A DNA stretch of 64,000 nucleotides from Aphrophora alni (taxonomy: Eukaryota; Arthropoda; Insecta; Hemiptera; Aphrophoridae). Under the pieces are notes generated by a model. It was given only the letters and a program-made list of their open reading frames with translations, was not told where the DNA came from and searched no databases. The stretch lies in NCBI GenBank assembly GCA_963513935.1, contig OY740769.1:101163762-101227761 (forward strand). The letters run 5' to 3'. Below, piece by piece: positions 37,493 through 49,230 of this stretch. A program made the translations under genes and the position numbers. Positions within the stretch are counted from its first letter, which is position 1. Every line of letters begins with the position of its first letter.

Positions 37493-38205
37493 AGGGGCCC
37501 ATACACGTACCGGCAAGACTGTCAGTCTTGCCTGAACAGTCGGCCGGAGACCGGCGGCATGTTGGACTGACTACCCCATACACGTTCAGTTCAAATCTGT
37601 CCGGCAAGCGCATCAAAACTCATTGATTTCTTCGTGCGTTGAAAATTTTTAGTAGTTTTAAGTTAATAGATTTGAAAGTTTTTTTTTGTGTAGTTGTTTA
37701 GTGTTTAGTATTTTAATTAGTGTCCAGTATTAGTGTTTAGTTTTGTTTTGAATAATTTAATTAGTGTTTAGTTTTTTTTTTTTTTTTATTTATTTTCTGA
37801 AGGTTATTTATAGTTCAAAATGTCTAGTGATGACGATGATTACGCCGTTTTAGGTTTTTACTAGCATTAGGGGCTACCAAGAAACAGCGAAAAAATCGTG
37901 AGTGTTGGTCGAAAAACTGGCTGATGAAGAGGGACACGTATTCTCACGTAAATTTATTAAAAGAGTTAAAGGTGACCCCAAAAGACTGGCATAATTACTT
38001 AAGAATGGACGAAAATACAGTTTTGACTGAAACAGCTTCCGGCAAGCCGGTTGAACTGATGAGTTTTCATTCGATCACCGGCCGCCGGTACAATCCTAAC
38101 TGATACTCCAGCCGGACCCCACACACGCTCCGGCCGCCGGCCGCCGGTCACCGGCGGACTGTTCAGGTAAGACTGACAGTCTTGCCGGTAAGTGTATGGG
38201 GGCCT
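37493..38205 (+). mobile_element. PIF/Harbinger-type non-autonomous element, 713 bp
   Basis: Ends AGGGGCCCATACACG and, inverted, AGGCCCCCATACACTTACCG; the terminal inverted repeats go on through ACCGGCAAGACTGTCAGTCT. It is flanked by a TAA on each side (37490-37492 and 38206-38208), matching the 3-bp TWA target duplication of PIF/Harbinger elements. The interior holds the start of the transposase gene (37820-38030). The ends are far more GC-rich than the host sequence. Confidence 0.85.
37820..38030 (+). pseudogene. Harbinger transposase N-terminal remnant
   Basis: ATG at 37820 opens an acidic start (MSSDDDDYAVLGFY) that hits a stop at 37862. A shifted frame then gives TKKQRKNRECWSKNWLMKRD, then LLKELKVTPKDWHNYLRMDE. 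This is the conserved N-terminal block of Harbinger nucleases (basic KK.R...W...WL..R, then LL.EL......F.NFLRM). The catalytic domain is absent, replaced directly by the 3' terminal repeat, so the element could move only with enzyme from elsewhere. Confidence 0.75.
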
Positions 38206-38660
38206 TAAGGCGGCACATGAATTCACATAACTAGGAATCTAACAAATCTCTACTGATTCCGCATCGCATTCTGTCTGTTTTTGGTAATGTACTGTCCTTA
38301 ATACACGCCAACAATGTCAAGTGTTTTCTGCTTGTTCTATTTATATCAATAGAAAACTGTTTAGGAGTGGCGGTCCTCTTATTCAACAGACCCAACTTCA
38401 GTTATTTACCGATCAATAGACGTTGCTAATGTGCAACATAAGACCAATAATTGGATTTTAACGATGTTTTTATACTCGGATTATTTTTATAATGTTATGT
38501 GTATTTTTAAATGTTTGACTTTAGTTAAAAGTTCTGTGTTTGTGTAAATTAAATAATTAAGTTGTATTTTACGCCTGAGGAAGCTGCCAGTGGGCATCGA
38601 AACAGTGTTGTAGCAACAATAAAACAAAAATCAAGAATTGCAAAAACTTTCTACAAACCG

Positions 38661-39970
38661 AAGACTTTGTATGCAATTCCTGAAAACCAACAGATAATGC
38701 TAAAAGCCATTAATCTTCTAAAACTGATGTTCTTCTAGAAACGAATTCTTATATGTCAGGATTTTTCAAGTATTTTGTTAAATATCTTGAAAATTGAGAT
38801 CACATTAAAACTCGTATCGTATTAAAGTTTCTAATTTTTTTTAAGTGTAAGAGGAATGTGAAAACATTATTTTACCTTCATTACATTACATTAGGAATGC
38901 AAAAAACAAGTTGACCTTCATATGACCTTAAACCCAAACAAAGATTCAATAATATATTTTATTTCCCCGTCTATACAAAATAACTTTTGTCTAAAAGCTT
39001 TTTATCTCCATGTTTACTATTTTTGAGATATTCACTTGTATCAATATAAATGAGGCACCCTGTATATTGCAATAAAATACATTGAAAATACTGAATTGAA
39101 CAAATTTAAATTTACTATCCAGTTGAAAAATAACAATTATGACCAACAATTTCAAAACTTTTTCATTCAGAATCAATTTTATATACGTTTAGTTCTCCCA
39201 CGTTGTCAAGTATACAGAAGTTTAGATTTTGGTCAAAAGGTTAACGAATTGAATAGAAAAAGATGAAACGTAATTTAATTTTAAAATTTTAGTTCATTTA
39301 TATAATTAATAATTGATTAGTTTAAGATTAACTTTGAAGCAAACGTTCGTCTATTTAATAACTCGAGATTTCATCTATCAAACAACCTGTTCGTCCGTTT
39401 CAAAATGGCTGCCACTTAGTTTTTGGTTGTGGATAAAGAAAATTAAAAGAATTTGGATGGGGAAAACAGCACTGTATTTGTGATGTAATTTGTAGTCAAA
39501 ATACTAAACTAGTAATATTTAATTATATTCTTTTATAAAATTTAAATAATAACCCAAATAGTTACAGTTTTCATTCTGATTTAATGAAAATTGGTACAGT
39601 TTCATACTATTCTTTATCTTCAATTTGTGATTATATTACACAAATGTTGTAATTGAATAATGCAAGTCAAAAACTGAGTTCAAAATCTAGTATCATAAGA
39701 AAGCCCTGTGTCAATTTCGTTGGGAACCAAATTTATTTTTCAATCAGTTTAAAACGAAAATTTCACTTAAAATAGTAATTAACACTTTTTTCTGAAACAT
39801 TTTTTTGTTCAAAATCATATATCCGGTTGTCTAACTGGAAATCATAGGGATTAACAAGATCTACACATTTTTTCATGAAGTCTTGAGTTAAATTCCTCTC
39901 TTTTGATCTTTCCTATCAGGTCTCTATTGACCAACCGTTGTTCTTTTCTGATCCTGACACTATCGAGTAT
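38661..39970. other. Intergenic, nothing recognised
   Basis: AT-rich sequence with a TTTCAAAATGGCTGCCACTT segment at 39399-39418. No gene or element ends found. Confidence 0.45.
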
Positions 39971-39983
39971 TGAGGGTTAAGAG

Positions 39984-40713
39984 GGTTGAGTCTTAATTGC
40001 GAACAGACTGCGAACACCTCAAAAATGCCGAGGACTACCTGAACATGAGTCGTCCAGACTGCGAACACATATTTGGAATCTGTAAAAATGGTTGAGTCAA
40101 TTGCGGACACTAGGGATTACTGCTACCTGACAAGGGTTTGACAGGTATCTGCAAATATTTCAATACTGGAAATACTATGATTTTTCTATAGTCCAAAATT
40201 TCATTTTATGGAATTTAAACTCGAAAATATACAAAAGTATACTTCTATATACATAAATATACAAAAATATACATATCTTTGACTTGCAAAACCTGTCTAT
40301 GTTGCCAAAAATTCGGTCGATTTCCTATAATTCTTCTATCTTCCAAAACTCATCTAATTTCCTTATAACTGGAATTTAAACTCCAAAAGTGGTGACGTCA
40401 CGGCTCGTTTCCCGCTTACCAGCTCCTTCGCGCGGGAATAACAACGTTTAACAAATGTAATCTCTATTACATTATACTCTTTAGAAACCATGTGTTTCGT
40501 TCTTACAATCAATTGATAGTCAAAACGCTGCTTAGAACGGGAATTCTGTTTGTACCTGTATGGGTTGAAAACCCCGACCTCTCAAAATGTGTTCGCAATC
40601 AGGAATCCTCCCCACCCCCCCCCCCCCAGACGACCCCCTCCCCCTCGTAAACCCAAACATGTTCGCAGTCTGGACTGTTCGCAATCAGGACTGTTCGCAA
40701 TCAGGAGGACACC
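39984..40713. mobile_element. 730-bp non-autonomous DNA transposon with 8-bp target duplication
   Basis: Flanked by identical GTTAAGAG octamers (39976-39983 and 40714-40721). The ends are GGTTGAGTCTTAATTGCGAA and, inverted, GGTGTCCTCCTGATTGCGAA. GCGAACA occurs at 39999, 40010 and 40061 (variant GCGGACA at 40103), and its complement TGTTCGC at 40590, 40660, 40676 and 40692. The two ends thus carry opposed subterminal arrays, which suits transposase binding sites. An 8-bp duplication fits the hAT, P or Merlin groups. No transposase ORF; a C-rich run lies near 40614-40627. Confidence 0.82.
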
Positions 40714-40721
40714 GTTAAGAG

Positions 40722-43700
40722 TATTTATGTTCTCTGCTTCCTTTTTTATAATTTAATGATCACCGAGAGGTTTTTCACCTTCAAACAACAATACAAAACA
40801 AAATATACATTTAATTATTTCCACGAACCGTAGAATAGGACAAAAAAGAGGCCTCTATTTTGGAGAATTTGTAGACTCGTTCCTATCTTTTTCAGGTCGT
40901 ATAATATTATGAATGTACTAATTTTTATTCAAAAGTGTGAGTACTTATTGTTATTAAAAACGTTCGTTTAATTTACATTTAATAAATAGCTTACTATTTT
41001 AAAACAAATAAAAACAAAAAATCTTAGAATTGTTTACTAAGAAGCGTTTTTTAAATGTTCTACAATGCATAATTAGTTAAAAAATTCTCTGGAATTCTAG
41101 GGGTTAATGAGAACCCACCAAAAATCGCCGCTTAATCAAACTTCCTACAAAGAAGTTGGCAAGATGGCGTTTACAAAATCTTAAACGATTTAAAAATAGA
41201 TTTTGTAATAATTAAAACTTCTACAGAAAATTTTATTGGAAGCTTGCTCAGAAAACATTTTTTTCACAAAATGCGACCCTAATAAATTACTGTATAAAAA
41301 CTGAAAAAAAAAACAACAATTTAACAGTTTAAAAATTGTAGTACACTCTTAATGTTCCGTACAAGATGGGATTATTATTTTAATATTTATTGAAAGAAAC
41401 CGATCCGAGGTATTTTGCCAAACTTTTTCATAAAATGATTAGACTGTGTATAAACACTGCCAAGTACAAGTATACAGAATTCATGATCTTAAAATGTCAC
41501 TTTAATGACATATATTTTCTTAATTCCACCCTCCCCTAGTAATAATTCCATATCTCCTCGATATGTCTCCCCTGAAATAAAATTAAACCCCCCCTTAATA
41601 CTATGTATATGGGGAAGTAATATACTAAGTATTTGTGAATAAACAAAATTGTTCACCAATTTATGTAAAATCAATTTACACCTTGTTAAACAAAAAATTT
41701 AAATTAGTGTTAATAAGAAAACATACTAGCCTATATGTGAAAATAAAACTTTGATCTAAGTTCACAACACCAACACACACAGCAAGCAGTCTTGTTAAAT
41801 CTGCGGCCTGTCTTATCTGCGCCGTAGTTATATTTCAATAAATTAATACGTCCTTGGAAGACCCTATACAATAAAATAGCCCACCCGCCATTTGCATACG
41901 TTATCATGTTACTCCTTAGCGATAGATAAACGTTTGCAATAACAACTAAAAATAAACGGTGCAAAAGAATGGCATTAATTTTCTTACACTTTCATCCAAA
42001 TAACAAAATTTATGAGCTCCATTAATACTAGAAAAAAATGAAGAAGCAGTAATAGAGAAATGAATCTATGTTTAACTCCTTAATCCATTACCTCATGTTT
42101 TGATTTTAAATTTCCTAGGCTACCCACTGTGATAAGACAAGAAAAGCTTAAACGCAGTTGTTACCGCAGACATAGTGTAAAGATATAAAAATAGTATATT
42201 TCATCACTATGACCAAAAGCAAAGCTTTTCAATACAAGCTCAAGTTTAACTCGGAAAATGAGCGAGGATCGAAAAGCTTCTTTTGGTGTAAGTGATGAAT
42301 TATATTTTTCGTTATACTGCAAATAATATAAGAAAACTATTTTACAAAAACTAAAATGTTATAACCTATTTGCCATCAAATCGGTGATAACAGTTGTTTT
42401 AACTGCTATTTACAATCAAGAATATCGGTTGTTTTTAAAGATGCTTTACAATCGTTAATTAATTCTTATAAACGAAGTAACAGTTGATGACCTCGACCTT
42501 AGCTGATGTTTTTAGGTCCTAGGACTATGAAACGTGGCAAAAATATTCTTATAGTCAATAAAAACTTCTACTCGTTCAAAATGGCCGCCATTTAAAATTG
42601 TCAGTCTGTTAGCTTATACCATGTAGAATGATTTGGATTTGACAGAGAATTATTGTTAAATTTTGGGTACAAACTGATACTTAAAACAAATCAATTAAAT
42701 ATTATCAGGAATAATATAAACTTTGTACTTGTAATTTAAATAGGTAAATAAATATTATTGGACGAGCCTAAAACTATTCGAGTTGTGTCATTCTCTCCAC
42801 TCTTCAAGTCCATGTTAGTCAGTGTTTCAAAAATCTAGTGCAAAATAGTTAAACTTAATGTTTTGGTTAAATTTAAATAACACTATTTTCAAATTTGTAA
42901 AGTATTCGTAATTAATAAAGTAAACATGTTTAGTTTGTGAACATCAACAATCGTATTCACTTGCTTCTAAGTCTCAACATGTATCCCCCCCCCACCCCCA
43001 AATTCGATGTTCTTTAGACCCGATTTCTGATTTTTAAAATTTGGTCACCAGTCTGCACAAAAATACTATCTATTGTAAAACTTTGCATTTATATTCTTTT
43101 TGTCGTTTTGTCTCAATTTGTGATAAAATGGTCGTAAAATTGTATGTTAAAGAGAATCCAGAAGATTTTCTAAATTTATATTTATTTTCATCACTATTAA
43201 GTTAAGTAAAGGCCAATCTTTAGAAATAGTTCTAAGTTCTAATACCAATTTGTGGGCAGATGTTAGAAAAACTTTGTTAACTAGTTACCTTAAATTGTTT
43301 CTCCTTAAATTTAGAAATGTCAGAATTAAAACAAGAAAGCAATAAATCTCCGTTTAAATTCAACGAACGTGTTCAAAAATTAAATTTAAAATTTGTAAAA
43401 TTTAAAATTGTAAAAGTTTAAATTTACAAATTGCATTTTTCACAAAATAAGGTACATTCAGCTAGTGATGTTTTGTGCACATGTGTACAAAAATATCTTT
43501 GTGTATTACTAAAAGTATTAGAGGAACCAAGAGGATTTCTTATGCGGATAAAACATCCAGTTCGTTTAGAGGAGGCGTTAGGCATGTATCAAATGATTTT
43601 CAATTTTTAAAAAAATAAGTGGTTAAAGAGTAACAAACCTACTGTAAATAAACACATGAAAAATAAACATAGACATACACAATTTTTTTTTTCCAATTAC

Positions 43701-45120
43701 CTCTCTGCAATTTCCAAAACCCTTACCTAATCAAACCCTATCAGTAGACGCAATCAAAACAACAATTAAATACAAACCAGCAAAAAATTAATGTAACTAT
43801 AACCAAAACGGAAAGAATACAAACCTACACTAATGAGTATTTCAACATGACAGAGATATAACGTAGTTAGGAACGATAAAATGTACCAATTAACGGAATA
43901 ACCCACCGAAGAAGCATTTGGTAATTGTTCATTTATTACTACCAAGATGTTGAAATTTTTATAAAATATCAGAAATTGCTGAAACTTTTTAAAAAGCAAT
44001 TTAAATACATTAAGTTTAGATGAGGTATGTAATGTGCTTCAAGAAAATGATAATTTTGTAGGAGCTACCAACCTCCGAATAAATAAAAAAAAAATAATAT
44101 TCATAATGAGAATAATAAATTATCACATATTTTTGTTCCCAAAAACTAATTTTAAAATATTAATTGACACAGCAAAAACAAAATAGTTTATATAGACAAA
44201 TTTACAATTTGAGTTGTATAAAAATAAGTTGAAACAAGAACCATTTGAAATATCAACTGCTCATGATGTTCGAGAAAGAAATATACTGTAGTTGTAAATT
44301 ACCTTTGCTAAGAAAAAAGGAAATGAAATTCTATCTATTCAACTTCCATAAACCTTTCTGCTTATTGTTAGAGTTAGATAACTTGGAGTTAAAATTAAAT
44401 TTGGATTTTTTATAAACAATAAATTAGGTATACTGAATAGGGATATACCTACTTCAACACGGAAGAACCTAGTTGTAAACAAAAAATTAAAACTGGATCT
44501 AATGTTATTTGTTGACAAGAGTGTATTTAGTTATATAATACAAGCATGCAGTAAACAGATAGAACACGTCAAGATAAATATATGTGCAGTGGTCAGGGAA
44601 TTAATACTACAATATATAGTGACTGTCAAGTAAAGTGAAACTTTAGTCCTATAAGTAATAATAATATGGAAAATATAAATATTACACCAAAAACCATTAG
44701 ACATTGAGCCTTTAAGTAATTTCGAAATTCTCCATACTCATATTTTAACTCAATAAATTATTTACAAAATAAATTGAACTTGAATAAAATTAATCTGGAT
44801 CATAAAAAAAAAGAAGATAATTAAATTAATACAAGAGTATTTGCAATTGATTATCGCTAGTAAGCAAATAAAAGTTACAGAAATTTGACGTTTACAAAAC
44901 AAAACTGATCAAAATGTGGGAAAAATTGTACGCTGCAATTTTAAACAGAACATTTATTCTTTTCTTCATAAACGTCAAATGTCTATAATTTGTATTTGTT
45001 TATATTGATTTTATTTACATCATTTTTGGTTCATTCAAGTTTTGTTGAAGGTTATGCGTTTGTCAATTGTGGTTTTGATTACAATTTGATGTATTTTACA
45101 CCAGTTTTCAAATATATATA
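40722..45120. other. Long intergenic stretch, no gene recognised
   Basis: AT-rich. Contains TTCAAAATGGCCGCCATTTA at 42575-42594 and poly-C near 42987. 43500-44550 has fragmented frames that could be old retroelement, but none shows a diagnostic motif. Confidence 0.4.
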
Positions 45121-45123
45121 TAT

Positions 45124-46353
45124 TGTAACAAAATAGAGGGCTCCCAAAAGGTCAGTGGTCGGCAGGCCATAAATTGTGAAGAGTTGAAAGGGTTGACAGC
45201 TAGAAAAAATGATTCTACAGACAGTCATTGACCCCCAAGGAGTCAAAGAAATCATTCAAAAGTTCAATGCCCTCAACCGAAATTATTTGAAAAGGACCAA
45301 TGAAAGGAATTGCGTCACTCCTGAAGTAACGTAAAAGATTTAAAATAAGCCAATGAAGGCAGAGGATGGGAATAAAGCAGTTTGAAAATAAAAATTATAA
45401 ATAAGGGTAGAAGAGTAGCGCAAGGGGTCTTTTTGGTGCCGAACTTATTGAAGAAGGTTGTCCGGAGAAAATGTTTCTCTTAGTAGCAAAAAGAAAAATG
45501 TTGTAAAGATTTAGCCGAAATCAACCGTCGAAATTAAATAGTAACTGCGTCGTTTTGTACAAGTGTTTAATAATAATCTTCGAAGTACAATTAAAATATA
45601 ATCGTCGTTTATAGGTTAAAAAGAGTCGTCGTCATAAAAGTGTGTGAGTAATAGTGTCGTTCTACAAGTGTTTGAACAAGAATAATCATCGAATAAATTA
45701 AAAAGTAATCGTCGTCACAAAAGTGTATGAAAATAAAAGTGTATGAAGAAAAGAAGATTCATCGAAAAGATTAAGGCAAATCAATCCATCTACTAGCAGT
45801 CTACGCGGGAACCACGTTCAAGGAACCGGGAACATTGGAGCTGTAATAGAACTTCAGAGTCGATAAGTACAAATTAATGGACAATTTCAATTAAACAAAC
45901 TACCACCAAATTCTATTTATTTTAAAGTAAATTATAGTCACCAAAGAACCTATCGAACCCGTAAAGAGAAAGTAAATTAAATTAATAAATAATAATAAAT
46001 TTCAGTTAGCCGGAGCATTTTATGAAAATAATTAAAAAATAAAAATAAAAAAATTTAAATTCTGATGTACTCTTATTTCTTTATTTTAGATTAAGAAATT
46101 GTAGAATAAGTAACTTGTATTTATCTATGTAGGCCTACTTAGAATATGTAGTAGATTGAGATGTTAATTGTATAATTATTAAGTGCATCAAGTTTAAAAG
46201 ATAATTGTTTTTATTGTAAATGATTTTTTTAAATTTAATTTTTCAATTAAAGAAAGAGTTAAAATCTACATGTTTCAAAGTTATTTATTTTGTTAACATT
46301 GGCATGAATAACGTGCGTATAAAATATAACAAAATAACAAAATAAGATTACGG
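45124..46353 (+). mobile_element. Probable solo LTR (bounds uncertain)
   Basis: Begins TGTAACAAAATAGAGGGC directly after an (AT)n run and has a TATAAATA box at 45396-45403 followed by a G/A-rich leader. The 45540-45780 part is a loose array of GTCGTC/ATCGTCG and AAAAGTGTATGA motifs. The proposed right edge (ATTACGG then TATATATA) gives TATAT on both sides, but that is low-complexity and weak as target duplication. No coding region or second LTR seen nearby. Confidence 0.35.
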
Positions 46354-47449
46354 TATATATATACAAAACAACACCACCAATTTTTTCCCTTAATTTGAGT
46401 CTCAAGAATTACAGCATGTCATTTTACTCTTGGAGCAGAAATCAAGGCGAAATATTTCGCTAGCAGTACCGGTAACTCAAAAACACTTCAGACATATAAA
46501 TGGGGGTTGCATCAAACAATTTCTTAACATTGAAAAGTCAAGTTGGGTCTATTCCATTTTTTCAGGCTGTATGAGCGTATAAATGACTGGCAAATTGTTA
46601 ATATTTTTTGAGAAAACGCTATTTGAGAGACGAAGATATTTGAAAAATATATATATATATATTTTAACTTAAGAAGAACAAAAATGTATATATACACCCA
46701 CAAAATGGCAACATAAAAATAATTCCTTGACAATATTTTCTATACATAAGAAAGTAAAATGTTTTCATAAAATTACTAAATTGTAATTAATTGTTATATT
46801 TGTTTCAGAAATACAATCATGGATATCCTTTTCGACTCCATTGCTTTAAATTTACTTTTCGCTACTGTTGTCCTATTGTTGTCGCTACTGTTGTCCTACT
46901 TTGTCCTACTGTTGTCAATATGTCTTTCCATTGCTACGTTTAATTAACTACTGGAAAGATTGTGGAGTTCCATATGCAAAGCCAGCACTATTTTTTGGCA
47001 ACGTGAAAAATATGATTTTTCAAAAGAAAGGTTTAGTTGAACTTTATGGAAGTAGGAAAGGACATAAAGAACTTTAAGGACTTTTAAGAACTGAAAGGAC
47101 ATCAATATGGCGAATTTTTTTAACTTAGAGCACCCTCGTTAATGATTATGGATCCTAAACTTGTTGAAAAGATCCTTGTTAAGGACTTCTCATATTTCTA
47201 TCTGATATAGAAGGGGATCCTTTAAGTTCAAATTTGTTTAACCTAGAAGGAGATATTTGGCGTAATTTAAACAAACTTACGCCAACATTTACGACTGGGA
47301 AATTGAAAGGAATGTTTGAAGAAATTTGTAATTGTGGTGATGAGGTTATTAAATATATTGAAGAAGAAACAAAAACAAACCTATAGACAGCTCATCCTTG
47401 GTGGGTAATTTTACTTTGGATGTAATTGCAAGTTGTGCTTATCGATTAT

Positions 47450-47765
47450 GTAAAGTTATTTCCGTATAAACTAAACAAGTGTTTTTTAATAGAAATTAAA
47501 AGTGTGTAAACAAATGTGTTAGTGTAATAAATGTGTGTCAAATATGTACTAATGTTTTAAATGATTTTATAACAATGTTGACGAGGTATATATATGCTAT
47601 ATATAGTACCGAAAATAACGCATGTGACCATGGCTGAATAAATAGTCGAAACGGCCGTAATGCATTGAAACAATTTTGGATGAGCAGATGTAAGTAGAAC
47701 AAATATATTATTATTTAAAAGCTCTCCAATAAGGTGAAGAACATTTAAAAAATATATAATAATAA
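47450..47765 (+). mobile_element. Insertion of retroelement-tail-like sequence in pseudogene E
   Basis: Sequence unrelated to P450 replaces the end of exon 1, exon 2 and the start of exon 3. It includes ATGGCTGAATAAATAGTCGAAACGG-type sequence (about 47629-47653), in which GGCT and AGTC can pair and are followed by GAAAC, like the tails at 1010, 3642 and 38573. It is probably a dead retroelement end. Confidence 0.45.
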
Positions 47766-47825
47766 TAACTTTAAACCAAATGGAGTGTTCTTACCTTTTG
47801 GGGATGGGCCAAGAATATTTATAGG

Positions 47826-48940
47826 TAAGTTATAAGACTTGAAAATCAATAATTTGTTAAATTTAATGTTTAAACTTTAGGAGTTATTCTAAGTTTCTAA
47901 CCAACCGGAGCCAGTGTAGCCCCGCACCCTATAAAACAACCAATACTCGTCTATTTCTTGTCCTCTTGTGGGCATCAGTTTACATAGTGAAAGCAATTGC
48001 TTTGATTTTTTGGGGCTTTAAATATAACCAAGAATGGTAGCATTCAAGGGATTGACGTTAAATCTCCGAAGTAAAAGTGTGAAACCAATGTCACTGTCAC
48101 AATGTAATATAACATTTTATCATCATAATGTTCAACAAATATCATCCAAGCAGCCATGTTTGATCTTTTCTATTCATCTGAAAACATTTGTAGGACCCAT
48201 CAAATACATTTTTCAATAATTCAAGTACTTTTAGTATCACACCTGGTTATGATAGCATAATATGATATTGAAAATTACAAACAAGTTCAAATTTCGCCAC
48301 TTCTTCATTCACATTCTTTGGTTTTAATTACTTGAGTCGGCTACCAATTGCATCTATTTTATTAATAAGAAGTTTGGTTAAGTGAATTTATGACAACATT
48401 TTTTTTACAATATTGTATTACATGCACTTATATGTATATCTGTTTTTATCAATATTTTCTTTTCATATAGATCTTTAATATGATGTATAAAACAAACCAT
48501 TAAAAGATTTTTGCTTCTTTCTTCTGCCCTCCCAAAAAGGAGAGTACCAAAACAAACAAACATAAATCACAAGTAGCAACCTTCATAATTTGGAGTGTTT
48601 ATGGCCCCAAATTTCTGAACTAGATATCTTTTTTTAAATTCGTTTTTGATATTATTTTTTCTTTAGAATAAACTTTTAAACTGGAGTCTGTTAAACCATT
48701 TTCATATATGAAAATAATAATTGGCTCTTATTTAATCCTTTCAAGAGGAACTATCTAATCTAAGTAAATAAACTATGAACCTTTTGAAGAAAATAGAAAT
48801 TCTAGAAACAATATATCGATATCTACTCTGGGGGAAAATATATGTCAAATCACTAAACAAACATTGATCTTCTTCCACATTATAATCTTATATATTAACT
48901 CATGGCATTGTTTTTAAAAATATATAAATTTTTCCAAAAG
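47826..48940. other. Former intron 3 of pseudogene E, 5' part, nothing recognised
   Basis: AT-rich. The short ORF at 48034-48219 has no family motif. Confidence 0.4.
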
Positions 48941-48954
48941 TTTTGACAAGTTCA

Positions 48955-49230
48955 AAATGTACATTCTTACGTCATGGCCTTTGTAGGACTTTCGCATTTT
49001 CAATGGCAGCTTTCCATCTTTTTTCTGTCTTCCGGTACCATAATACACCACCATATTCTTATTTTTTTAAGACAACTTTAACATCATCCAAACATTGGTT
49101 CTCGGCCTTGTTTGATGTCTTACACCAAATGTTAATAACTATTTTGGGATTCTACCGTATACACTTCATACGATCTCTGCATGTGACCCTATCACTTTAT
49201 TTGTGCAATTTTTCTAACTGTAACCATCTC
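48955..49230 (-). mobile_element. Non-LTR retrotransposon C-terminal fragment
   Basis: On the minus strand, one frame gives DDVKVVLKK, a stop, then WYRKTEKRWKAAIENAKVLQ and RP. This resembles the extreme C terminus of many insect non-LTR pol proteins (GRPR.RW.DDV...L, then A.DR..WR..V..AK.LQ). GHMQRSYEV upstream fits the GH..RM segment. The plus-strand frame of 101 codons is its antisense. It sits in the remains of pseudogene E. Confidence 0.6.

Larger units (their letters stand above)
36895..38660 (+). mobile_element. Penelope-like element fragment with its tail, split by a Harbinger insertion
   Basis: 36930-37080 reads NKLYDFLKNTNMIANDYDKS, then GVYKLNCNDCQTGRSFSQRF, a GIY-YIG domain with part of the YIG segment deleted. 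Weaker matches continue to about 37290. The following noncoding part holds an interrupted inverted repeat: AGTGGCGGTCCTC at about 38365 is the complement of a segment near 37385. It ends in a CCTGAGGAAGCTGCC...GGGCATCGAAAC tail at 38573-38610, the same kind of CTGAGGA...GAAAC tail seen at 1010 and 3642. The 37493-38205 segment is a later insertion. Confidence 0.6.
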
